This document shows positions 1-7,259 of a stretch of DNA of 7,322 nucleotides, one piece after another. Position numbers and translations under genes: made by a program. The notes below the pieces were generated by a model. The model worked only from the letters and a program-made list of their open reading frames with translations. It did not search any database and was not told the DNA's origin. Numbering within the stretch: position 1 is the stretch's first letter; every line of letters begins with the position of its first letter. The stretch is from Paenibacillus sp. (GTDB taxonomy: Bacteria > Bacillota > Bacilli > Paenibacillales > Paenibacillaceae). Location: contig JAQSXN010000186.1 of assembly GCA_029256665.1 (NCBI GenBank), positions 1 to 7,322 of the forward strand. The letters are read 5' to 3'.

Positions 1-307
1 GCTTCTCCCTGAATACGAGCTCGTGCTCGTCTATGGAAACGGTCGGTTTGTTGCGCCTGAATTTGTCGATGCAAATATTCGTGACAATGCGTTGAATCCA
101 TGTCTTGAACTGCGCTTTCTCCTCGTAGGAGCCTATCTTCGTATAGATCCGGATCAGCGCTTCCTGCGAAGCGTCCATCGCGTCCTGTTCATTGTTTAAT
201 ATATAATAGGCTGTCCGATAAACATGGTTTTCAATCTCTCGCAATAGAGTTATTAACGCATCGCGATCTCCCGATTGAGCGGCTTTGATTAGGCCCGGCT
301 CCACCAC
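1..307 (-). CDS. ECF-type RNA polymerase sigma factor, N-terminal part
   Basis: This is a partial gene: 102 codons from a GTG start, running off the left edge. The product begins MVEPGLIKAAQSGDRDAL. Residues about 25-88 fit sigma-70 region 2 (core binding and -10 recognition), with the typical pattern DAMDASQEALIRIYTKI, then F-K-T-W and IVTNICIDKFRR. The short N-terminus with no region 1 points to the ECF group, which directs core polymerase to stress or envelope promoters and is usually held by an anti-sigma factor. Region 4 and any anti-sigma partner lie outside the window. The GTG at 305-307 was chosen over the next GTG (302-304) because AGGAGG (315-320 on the plus strand as CCTCCT) sits 7 nt before it. 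An ECF-like promoter lies just upstream, so autoregulation is inferred. The exact subgroup (SigW, SigV, SigY and so on) cannot be assigned. Confidence 0.9.
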   Translation of the reverse strand, partial: MVEPGLIKAAQSGDRDALITLLREIENHVYRTAYYILNNEQDAMDASQEALIRIYTKIGSYEEKAQFKTWIQRIVTNICIDKFRRNKPTVSIDEHELVFREK

Positions 308-336
308 GAAGGATCCTCCTCTCTTGCAACCTTACA

Positions 337-363
337 GACGGATCGGTTGCGATAAAAGTTGCA
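337..363 (-). promoter_or_regulatory. Putative ECF sigma promoter of the sigma factor gene
   Basis: On the minus strand, TGCAAC (363-358) is followed by exactly 17 nt and then CGTC (340-337). This matches the general ECF promoter form of an AAC-containing -35 and a CGTC or CGTA -10. Transcription would begin near 330, giving a leader of about 23 nt that holds just the AGGAGG site and the GTG start. The bases directly upstream (about 372-405) are very AT-rich, as an UP element would be. Inference: the sigma factor probably activates its own gene, independently of comEC. Confidence 0.7.
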
Positions 364-371
364 TGCAACTT
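356..371. repeat. Perfect 16-bp palindrome over the ECF -35 element
   Basis: AAGTTGCATGCAACTT is its own reverse complement. The minus-strand -35 hexamer is one half of it. The same GCAAC/GTTGC core recurs as GCAACC at 326-331 and GGTTGC at 345-350, so four copies lie within 45 bp around the promoter. It could be an operator for a dimeric regulator, or it could be chance: a perfect 16-mer palindrome is expected about once in nine windows of this size. Confidence 0.6.
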
Positions 372-483
372 GATTGATTTATTATTTTATTAGAAAATTC
401 GATATTTGGCGGGAAACTCCGTTTTCCGGTCATGGAAAACCCCACACTAAAGAATATCACGTTCATATCGATCCGTATAGAGT

Positions 484-3087
484 TCACTTCATCCAGTAGG
501 ACAGACCCCGCGGCGTTATTCGGAATGCCGCTTCGCCGGTTAGATCCGTTCTCCATACCGCCGCTCCCGATCCGCTGGTTCGCCGGAGCACATCGGGATG
601 AGGATGGCCGTAAGTATTGTACTGTCCGACGGATATGACCGCGGCGGTCGGCTTCCAAACATGCAGCCATGGCTCCCCCGTCGAATATCGGCTTCCGTGA
701 TGGGCGACTTTCATAACGTCGACCGTCTTCAAGTTGGTTTTCTCCTCGATTGCTGTCAAGATCGCCTCTTCCGTTCGGGTCCCGATATCGCCCGTGAACA
801 GGAATCGCCGGTCGTATAGATCCAGCGTAAATACGAGACTGCTTTCGTTTTGCTCATCAATAATCGGTACGCCCGCTTGCCCGCTGCGGGGAGGCCAAAA
901 AACGGAAACTTTCGCGGAAACGTCGATCTCCGCCGCATCTCCCGCTTGAAGGGCATATAGAGGGATATCGGCTTCGATGAGCAGCGACATTAACGACTCG
1001 GCGTCCTCCGATTCCTTCATCGTGCCATTCCACCAGACGGCCCGCACCGGTATCGCTTCGACGACAGCGGCCAAGCCGCGAATATGATCGCTATCGAGAT
1101 GCGTGATAACGAGCGCATCGATCTGTTTGACTCCGCGTTTCATTAAGAGCGGCACGACGACCTTCTTCCCGACCTCGAACGGATCGCTTCGCTCCTTCCA
1201 CTCTTCGCCCGGCTTCCGGTAGGTTATCGTTCCTCCCCCGTCCACAAGGATATGACGCCCTGTCGGCGTTCGAATCAGGGCAGAGTCCCCTTGCCCGACG
1301 TCCAGAAAACTCACGGTCGCGGCGCGATCGAACGGATCCGGGTAATAGGCGTACGCGATTAAAACGACTAACAGCGCGGCGGAATAGAAGAATCTACGGC
1401 TTTTACCTAACCGAGCGCCATGACCGTAGTTATCCTCTTGTCCCATCGGACGGGTATGCGGAGTCGTTAGCGGGGCGGTGGGATCGTCGTCTTGGGGCGT
1501 TCGTTCGGTTATGGCTTCTTGGAAGTCGGCAGGGATTCGCGCGTATAACTGACGGAATAGCAAAAATAAAACGGATAGATACGCAGCCACCCACCAAAGC
1601 GGAGGCGTCTCCCAGATAAGCCGAAGGGAACCTGCGGTCGCCAGCTTCTCCACAAGCCGGAACGTCCAGTCATTGCCGATCGCCGAAAGGTCCGCTAGCT
1701 TCTTGGCGCCCCAGAACCACAAGGGAGACAGCAGCAAGGCTGCCGTTCCGATCGGCATGACGACGAAGCTGATAAACGGAACAAGAACCAAATTGGCGGC
1801 TAACGACAAGAGATGGAATTGATTGAAATAATAGATCGTAAGCGGGAAGGAAACCAGCTGTGCCGCAACCGTCACCGCGACGAGGTCGCACAACCACCCG
1901 AAGCCCCTTATTCTTGGCAGCAGCCGTCTCAAAGGCGGCACGCCGCAGATAAGTCCGAACGTTACCGCGAACGATAGCTGGAAACTGACCGAATCCAGAA
2001 AATAAGGGTCGTACGCGAGAATCGCCACGGCGGCGGCGGCGAGCAGATGCATGCCGTCCTTAAGCTTGCCTAACCTGGCCGCGATGAGACCGAGGATCGC
2101 CATAATGCCTGCCCGCAGCACGGAAGGCGACGCCCCGGTCAGCAGCACGTAGAAGGGGATTGCCGCCATCAGCGACAGCTGGCTCCGTTCGCGGCTAATC
2201 CGCAGCAGCTTCAGCAAGCCCCCCAGCATAACCATGAAGACGGCGACATGCAGACCGGAGATGGCCAAAATATGCGTAAGCCCCAGCTTCGCGAATTCGT
2301 TGAAGGTGTCCGGGTCAAGACCTTCGCGCAGACCCAGGATAAGCCCTTGCATATACCCGGATTGATGGGCCGGGTATAGCTCCGCCAAGCGCGCGCCGAG
2401 TCCAGCGCGCGCCGCGTCGATGCGGCCCAGCAAGGCGGCCGCATTCCATGTCGCCTCCGGAACGACGGTGACGGAGGCGGCGCCTTTGGACCTCAGCAGC
2501 CAGTGGATCCTCTGGCTGCTTAGATAGCGGCGGTAGTCGAAGCCGCCGCTATTGGTTGCTTCGGCGGGCCGCGTCAGCTCGCCCGCCACGTCGATTCTGT
2601 CGCCGCGCTGCCAAGCCGCGGCGATCTCCTGCTCCGGCTGCGCGACCAGCCGCAGCTGAACCTGCAGCAGCTCGCCGGCGCCGACCGGCTGCGCGATTCC
2701 TCCCGCATGAACGGCATCCGCCTTCATGCGGAACATGGCGCGGTCGCCGTCGACCTCGACCGCGCTGACGATCGTGCCGCTCGCCGCCGCGACGAACGCG
2801 GCTCCCGGCTCGGCCGCCTCGGCGGCGGCAAGCAGCGGCGTTAACGACGTCGCGTTGCGCTCGTCCGCCCATAGCCGCTGGCCCGCCGCCAGGCAGAACG
2901 CCAGCAGGCACAGCGCGGCGAGCCTCCCCGTCGCCAGCCTGCCGGCGCTTGCGGCTACCGCCAGCAGCGCGGCGGCTCCGCCTGCAAGCATGGCGCCGCG
3001 GAGGCCGAGGCCGGCCGCCGCGGCGCTGCCGCCAACCCATGAGGCCGCGAACCAAACCAGCGGCCTCCGATTCATTGCTCTCAACAT
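484..3087 (-). CDS. comEC: ComEC/Rec2 DNA uptake channel protein
   Basis: 867 residues. ComEC is the polytopic membrane protein that passes single-stranded transforming DNA into the cytoplasm. The order is that of full-length ComEC: two or three N-terminal membrane helices (about 10-70); a soluble OB-like domain (about 95-210); the membrane Competence domain (about 240-515) with the hallmark LAISGLHV (274-281); a polar loop (about 515-565); one further helix (about 567-582); and a C-terminal metallo-beta-lactamase-like domain from about 592. That domain shows FLDVGQGDS (594-602), the metal-site motif HLDSDH (663-668), FTGDIG (764-769), VAHHGS (794-799) and GHPHP (827-831), so the metal ligands look intact. 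The ATG at 3087 has GAGGCGGTGA a few bases before it; Met5 is a weaker alternative. No other gene shares its transcript on the 5' side, because a terminator stands between it and comEB. No clear promoter was recognised. The first third is much richer in GC than the rest. Confidence 0.96.
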   Translation of the reverse strand: MLRAMNRRPLVWFAASWVGGSAAAAGLGLRGAMLAGGAAALLAVAASAGRLATGRLAALCLLAFCLAAGQRLWADERNATSLTPLLAAAEAAEPGAAFVAAASGTIVSAVEVDGDRAMFRMKADAVHAGGIAQPVGAGELLQVQLRLVAQPEQEIAAAWQRGDRIDVAGELTRPAEATNSGGFDYRRYLSSQRIHWLLRSKGAASVTVVPEATWNAAALLGRIDAARAGLGARLAELYPAHQSGYMQGLILGLREGLDPDTFNEFAKLGLTHILAISGLHVAVFMVMLGGLLKLLRISRERSQLSLMAAIPFYVLLTGASPSVLRAGIMAILGLIAARLGKLKDGMHLLAAAAVAILAYDPYFLDSVSFQLSFAVTFGLICGVPPLRRLLPRIRGFGWLCDLVAVTVAAQLVSFPLTIYYFNQFHLLSLAANLVLVPFISFVVMPIGTAALLLSPLWFWGAKKLADLSAIGNDWTFRLVEKLATAGSLRLIWETPPLWWVAAYLSVLFLLFRQLYARIPADFQEAITERTPQDDDPTAPLTTPHTRPMGQEDNYGHGARLGKSRRFFYSAALLVVLIAYAYYPDPFDRAATVSFLDVGQGDSALIRTPTGRHILVDGGGTITYRKPGEEWKERSDPFEVGKKVVVPLLMKRGVKQIDALVITHLDSDHIRGLAAVVEAIPVRAVWWNGTMKESEDAESLMSLLIEADIPLYALQAGDAAEIDVSAKVSVFWPPRSGQAGVPIIDEQNESSLVFTLDLYDRRFLFTGDIGTRTEEAILTAIEEKTNLKTVDVMKVAHHGSRYSTGEPWLHVWKPTAAVISVGQYNTYGHPHPDVLRRTSGSGAAVWRTDLTGEAAFRITPRGLSYWMK

Positions 3088-3111
3088 CGCTTCACCGCCT
3101 CTCTTTTGCTT

Positions 3112-3155
3112 GGTTCAATGTTTTTCCCGCCTGCTTCAATGGCTTTCACCCGCCT
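3112..3155 (-). repeat. Imperfect tandem repeat just upstream of comEC
   Basis: Read on the minus strand, two adjacent units (3155-3133 and 3132-3112; 23 and 21 bases) share AGGCGGG, an A-rich middle and CATTGAA. A third partial copy, AGGCGGTGAAGCG, ends right at the comEC start and supplies its ribosome binding site. The units may have arisen by local duplication. A regulatory role is possible but not shown. Confidence 0.6.
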
Positions 3156-3177
3156 ACTCCAATCGTGTATCAGAACC

Positions 3178-3237
3178 TGTAACGGTTGCCTGCGCGGCTT
3201 ATTGCGTCTTTTGGGCTGGTTTGGAATTGTAACGGTT
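3178..3237. repeat. Pair of 10-bp direct repeats TGTAACGGTT, 50 bp apart
   Basis: TGTAACGGTT occurs at 3178-3187 and 3228-3237 on the plus strand (AACCGTTACA on the minus strand). The second copy extends into GTAACGGTTAC, an inverted repeat with a one-base centre. The pair lies upstream of comEC and could be a binding site for a regulator. On the plus strand TGTAAC resembles an ECF -35, but no CGTC lies at the right spacing. Confidence 0.5.
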
Positions 3238-3437
3238 ACGGCGGAGTCTAATGAGCATCAAAACAGCGAAATGGAGCTGTATTCGATCAAATAAGCTCGC
3301 TCGCAGCCTTTACAATATGGGGAGCGGCGTGTTACGCGAAAAAGGCGCGGGTGGGAACCGTTAGACGCAAGTGGAATGCTTCGTTGCGTCACGCGATGCG
3401 AATCGACGGCTCCCCTTTCCGTTAGTGCCAGACAAAC

Positions 3438-3488
3438 AAAAAAAAGAACCTCCGGACACATGTGTAATACATGCGTCCGGAGGTTCTT
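3438..3488 (-). terminator. Strong rho-independent terminator between comEB and comEC
   Basis: Arms 3444-3463 and 3469-3488 form a 20-bp stem with a 5-nt loop. Read on the minus strand, the stem is followed by a run of 8 U that starts within its last two bases, then GUUU. The single imperfect pair (3458 with 3474) is a G-U wobble in minus-strand RNA but an A-C mismatch in plus-strand RNA, and the plus strand has no U tract. The terminator therefore acts on transcripts coming from comEB towards comEC. Confidence 0.92.
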
Positions 3489-3582
3489 CCCCCATTGCCG
3501 CCATATAGGCGGAATATGCTATTAGATTTGGATAATAATCAGCGCCTGCTGGTGCGCATTCATACATGGAGAGACGGCGGAT
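3438..3582 (-). ncRNA. Possible small RNA or attenuated leader between comEB and comEC
   Basis: A promoter-like pair downstream of comEB (-35 TTGACA at 3616-3611, 16 nt, CATAAC at 3594-3589) would start an RNA near 3582. That RNA would end at the strong terminator, about 145 nt later. Within it are a hairpin CCGCC-ATATA-GGCGG (3498-3512) and the terminator stem. It could be an independent small RNA, a 3'UTR-derived RNA of comEB, or the prematurely ended leader of comEC. The only reading frame through it (Met at 3567) lacks a ribosome binding site and runs on through the terminator, so it is probably not coding. Confidence 0.3.
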
Positions 3583-3588
3583 GGCGGG

Positions 3589-3616
3589 GTTATGCTATTT
3601 CATGCGCCTTTGTCAA
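3589..3616 (-). promoter_or_regulatory. Candidate sigma-A promoter downstream of comEB
   Basis: The -35 is a perfect TTGACA (3616-3611). After 16 nt the -10 is CATAAC (3594-3589), 4 of 6 matches to TATAAT. It lies just after the comEB stop codon and points toward the terminator and comEC. The weak -10 keeps confidence low. Confidence 0.35.
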
Positions 3617-3635
3617 CGCGCCTACGGCTCCGCTC

Positions 3636-4172
3636 CTACGAAATCACGTCCATCCGAGCCTGCTCCGGCGCGAAATACGTGCCGATCTGGCGGAAGACGA
3701 TTCCCTTCTGTTCCATGAGGGCGTACACCTTTTCGCTGTCCTTGGGATAGGCGCGATGGTAAACCACTTCCGCGACGCCGCTGTTCGCAAGCATGTTGGC
3801 GCAGGTCCAGCAAGGTTGATCCGTCACGTACACCGTCGAGCCTTCCCGGTTCGCCCTGTCCGTGAACAGCAGCAAATTTTGTTCGGCGTGGATCGTGCGG
3901 ATGCAGCGTTGTTTCCGAATGACCTGCTCGATGCCCTCGACTACCTTGACCTCGATCTCCTCGGCGATCATGCAGCCTGCTTCCAGGCAATCGTGCACGC
4001 CCATCGGCGCTCCGTTATAGGCCGTGCCAAGCAGCTTCTTGCCTTGCACGAGCACGGCTCCCACATGTCTTCGCGGACAACGCGAACGGGTCGAAACCAT
4101 ATAGGCAATGTCCATAAAATAGGTGTCCCAATCCTTGCGGATCGTATCGTTGCCGGCTGCGGATGTATGCAT
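3636..4172 (-). CDS. comEB: dCMP deaminase (ComEB)
   Basis: 178 residues. The enzyme converts dCMP to dUMP in the cytoplasm, feeding thymidylate synthesis. The zinc-deaminase signature is intact: HAE (95-97; His ligand, Glu proton shuttle) and PCWTC (120-124; two Cys ligands). A YNG motif (52-54) matches the substrate-binding region of the family. The length is close to that of B. subtilis ComEB (189, from memory). The start was set at the ATG at 4170-4172 because AAGGAG (4187-4182) lies 9 nt upstream; an in-frame ATG at 4211 would add 13 residues but has no such site. It lies 99 nt downstream of metY with a stem-loop between, and a strong terminator follows. The com name comes from its place in the comE locus; from general knowledge the deaminase is not itself required for DNA uptake. 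Confidence 0.94.
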   Translation of the reverse strand: MHTSAAGNDTIRKDWDTYFMDIAYMVSTRSRCPRRHVGAVLVQGKKLLGTAYNGAPMGVHDCLEAGCMIAEEIEVKVVEGIEQVIRKQRCIRTIHAEQNLLLFTDRANREGSTVYVTDQPCWTCANMLANSGVAEVVYHRAYPKDSEKVYALMEQKGIVFRQIGTYFAPEQARMDVIS

Positions 4173-4224
4173 GGCGATCGACTCCTTATCTACTCTGGTT
4201 GTTTCATCCACTAGCTCTAACAGG

Positions 4225-4256
4225 AAGGCCGGCCCGCGTTATGCGAAGCCGGCCTT
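4225..4256 (-). terminator. GC-rich stem-loop between metY and comEB, weak terminator candidate
   Basis: AAGGCCGGC and GCCGGCCTT (4225-4233, 4248-4256) form a perfect 9-bp stem with a 14-nt loop, extendable by G-C pairs across a one-base bulge. On the minus strand it is followed by CCTGTTAG, so there is no proper U tract. It may cause partial termination, protect an mRNA end, or adjust comEB expression relative to metY. Confidence 0.45.
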
Positions 4257-4271
4257 TCCGTACTGCCGGCG

Positions 4272-5585
<1,314 letters not shown>

Positions 5586-5638
5586 TTACTCCTCCTTGAG
5601 ACCATTTGAAATGCAGCATCTCCACCATTTTCTCATAT

Positions 5639-6238
5639 TCACGGTAAAGCGACAACGCTTTCTTTCATGGAAGACAGAAGTTTTTCCCCAATCCCCTTCA
5701 CTCGCAGCAAATCGTCCACGCTTTGAAATTTTCCGTTTTTTTCTCTATCGGCCACGATGGCCTGCGCCTTGGCGGGGCCGATCCCTTTTAAACCGTCCAA
5801 CTGCTCCGCGTTCGCCCGATTAATATCGATTTTACCGGCCGCAACGCTGCCGGATTCGGCTACGGCTCCGTTGGTTTCGGATGCGCCCCCCGTATCGCCC
5901 AAGCCGACTTCGACGCCGCGACCGTTACTCCCATTTGACTTTCCGCTACCGACATCTCCATTACCGCCCCCCTCATTCGCCCCGCCGCCAGCTTCTCCTG
6001 CTTCCCCAACATCATTCCCCGTTTCCGCGGAACTCCTCTCCGGATTAACGCTTCCGTTCGCTTGTCCGTCCGCTCCTTCCGATTCGGCCAGAATCGCTTC
6101 AACGGCATCGTTCATCGGCAACCACTTGCCGCCGCCCTCAGCCGACCGCCCGATCAGCGCCGCCGCCAACAGCGCGGCGGCGCCAAGCAGGCAAGCACCA
6201 ACAAACAACCATCTCCCTTGTCCCATCCGCCGCCTCAA
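5639..6238 (-). CDS. comEA: ComEA DNA receptor with helix-hairpin-helix domain
   Basis: 199 residues. ComEA is the membrane-anchored receptor that binds double-stranded DNA outside the cell and hands it to the uptake machinery. The N-terminus is positively charged (MRRRMGQGR), followed by one hydrophobic helix (about 10-29), a short segment (about 31-52), a low-complexity linker rich in Gly, Asn, Ser, Glu and Ala (about 53-135), and a C-terminal helix-hairpin-helix pair (about 137-199): LKGIGPAKAQAIVADRE and LLRVKGIGEKLLSSM. No SLBB-like domain, present in B. subtilis ComEA between membrane and linker, can be recognised; the linker takes its place. The chosen start is TTG (6238-6236), with AAGGTG (6252-6247) 8 nt upstream; an in-frame ATG four codons later, preceded by GAGGCGGCGG, is possible and changes nothing important. 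It is divergent from comER. Confidence 0.93.
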   Translation of the reverse strand: MRRRMGQGRWLFVGACLLGAAALLAAALIGRSAEGGGKWLPMNDAVEAILAESEGADGQANGSVNPERSSAETGNDVGEAGEAGGGANEGGGNGDVGSGKSNGSNGRGVEVGLGDTGGASETNGAVAESGSVAAGKIDINRANAEQLDGLKGIGPAKAQAIVADREKNGKFQSVDDLLRVKGIGEKLLSSMKESVVALP

Positions 6239-6377
6239 ATACGAAACACCTTCTTTCCGTTCGCGTTTCTTGCCATAATCCCCCTGCTATTCAATCAAAG
6301 TTGACATAACAAACAAGTCCCCTGGAATACAATGTAAGAGCACATTAAACGGAATCGACGCTATAGGAGGGCTAAGC
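6239..6377. promoter_or_regulatory. Divergent comEA-comER intergenic region
   Basis: 139 bases that must hold promoters for both directions. On the plus strand a perfect TTGACA lies at 6301-6306. The best later -10 word, TACAAT (6328-6333), is 21 nt away, too far for a normal promoter; TGGAAT at 16 nt matches 4 of 6. For comEA only weak matches were found on the minus strand, and no AAAA-N5-TTTT ComK-type box. The comER ribosome binding site AGGAGG (6365-6370) is 7 nt before its ATG. How the two directions affect each other is not clear from sequence. Confidence 0.45.
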
Positions 6378-7217
6378 ATGAACGTTGGATTTATCGGCAC
6401 GGGCTCCATGGGCAGCTTGCTGATCGAGTCATTTATTGCGTCGGGAGCACTGGGACCGGCCGAAATCGCCGTAAGCAACCGAACCTACGCAAAGGCGCAA
6501 GCGCTAGCCGACCGATATCCAGGCATGAGAGCCGAATATCGCAACGCGGACGTCGCGCGGGGAGCCGATTATGTATTCCTGTGCGTGAAGCCTCATGAGT
6601 TCATCAACGTCGTGCGGGATATCAAGTCCGTCCTGCGTCCGAACCAAGTCGTCGTCTCGATCACGAGTCCCGTGCTCGTCTCCCATCTGGAAGGAGAGCT
6701 GAACTGCAAGGTCGCCAAAATCATTCCAAGCATTACGAATTTGGTCTGGAGCGGCGCGGCGCTATGCATCTACGGCAGCCGGGTGGAGGAACGGGACCGG
6801 AAAGAAATCGAGGCTTTGTTCGCCCATATTAGCGAGCCGCTTCGGATCGAAGAAGAATATACCCGCATCGTGTCGGATCTTTCGAGCTGCGGTCCCGCCT
6901 TTATCGCTTTCCTGCTCCAGCAATTCGTCGATGCGGCCGTCGAAGAAACGGGCATCCCCCGGGAAGAAGCGCGCAAGGTCGCGTCCAATATGCTTCTCGG
7001 CACGGCTCTCCTGCTTACGGAAGGCGGCATGACGATGGAGGACGTTCAGTGCCGCGTCGCCGTTCCGGGCGGCATTACGGCCCAAGCGCTAAAGCTGCTC
7101 CAGCGCGAAACGGACGGCATCTTCAATCAGGTCATCCGAACGACGCATAACAAATATCAAGAGGATCTCGTCAAGGTTACCACCTTGTTCTACGGCGAAG
7201 AGGTGAACGGACAATAG
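6378..7217 (+). CDS. comER: ComER, pyrroline-5-carboxylate reductase-like protein
   Basis: 279 residues, intact. An N-terminal Rossmann fold has the dinucleotide motif GFIGTGSMG (4-12) and CVKP (69-72). The C-terminal helical part carries SSCGPAFIAF (169-178) and VAVPGGITAQALKLL (227-241), the counterpart of the ProC signature. It differs from true ProC at positions usually kept: the MPNTP stretch reads IPSITN (116-121), and SPGGTT reads VPGGIT. With its place opposite comEA this identifies it as ComER. The reaction and substrate of ComER are not established; NAD(P)H binding is likely. In B. subtilis comER is also transcribed away from comEA. AGGAGG lies 7 nt before the ATG. It converges on leuS, and its last codons lie inside a hairpin. 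Confidence 0.92.
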   Translation: MNVGFIGTGSMGSLLIESFIASGALGPAEIAVSNRTYAKAQALADRYPGMRAEYRNADVARGADYVFLCVKPHEFINVVRDIKSVLRPNQVVVSITSPVLVSHLEGELNCKVAKIIPSITNLVWSGAALCIYGSRVEERDRKEIEALFAHISEPLRIEEEYTRIVSDLSSCGPAFIAFLLQQFVDAAVEETGIPREEARKVASNMLLGTALLLTEGGMTMEDVQCRVAVPGGITAQALKLLQRETDGIFNQVIRTTHNKYQEDLVKVTTLFYGEEVNGQ

Positions 7218-7250
7218 CTGTTCTTCAGCTAAAGCCCGCTCACCTCTTCG
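7196..7250. terminator. Nested hairpin at the comER-leuS convergence
   Basis: Arms 7196-7210 and 7236-7250 (15 bp, one imperfect pair) enclose a second hairpin AGCTG-TTCTT-CAGCT (7216-7230). The left arm is comER coding sequence and the stop TAG (7215-7217) is in the loop. The imperfect pair is G-U in minus-strand RNA and A-C in plus-strand RNA, so the fold is better in the leuS transcript. No U run follows on either side, so it is either a non-classical bidirectional terminator or an mRNA 3'-end structure. Confidence 0.55.
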
Positions 7251-7259
7251 GGGCGGCGA

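Larger units (their letters stand above)
3088..3437 (-). other. Long non-coding leader region of comEC
   Basis: About 350 bases between the terminator and comEC hold no convincing gene: short reading frames here lack ribosome binding sites. The stretch contains repeated words (see the separate entries) and a 7-bp inverted repeat GACGCAA/TTGCGTC at 3364-3370 and 3384-3390. No good sigma-A promoter and no AAAA-N5-TTTT ComK-type box was found. The comEC promoter presumably lies here but was not identified. Confidence 0.6.

Noticed and set aside
421..440. GTTTTCC/GGAAAAC hairpin after comEC as its terminator
   Set aside because: It is only a 7-bp, AT-leaning stem with no U run on the minus strand; too weak to call.
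2549..3055. A 168-codon Arg-rich frame inside comEC on the same strand
   Set aside because: It is a typical out-of-frame shadow of a very GC-rich coding stretch.
3361..3567. A 68-codon minus-strand frame after comEB
   Set aside because: It has no ribosome binding site before its ATG and would have to be translated through the strong terminator and its U tract.
4173..4211. Longer comEB start at 4211
   Set aside because: There is no ribosome binding site before it, while the ATG at 4172 has AAGGAG at ideal distance.
3471..4214. A 247-codon plus-strand frame opposite comEB
   Set aside because: It starts inside the terminator stem, has no ribosome binding site, and is the antisense of a clear dCMP deaminase.
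6239..6377. ComK box (AAAA-N5-TTTT) controlling comEA
   Set aside because: No such word was found on either strand of the intergenic region.
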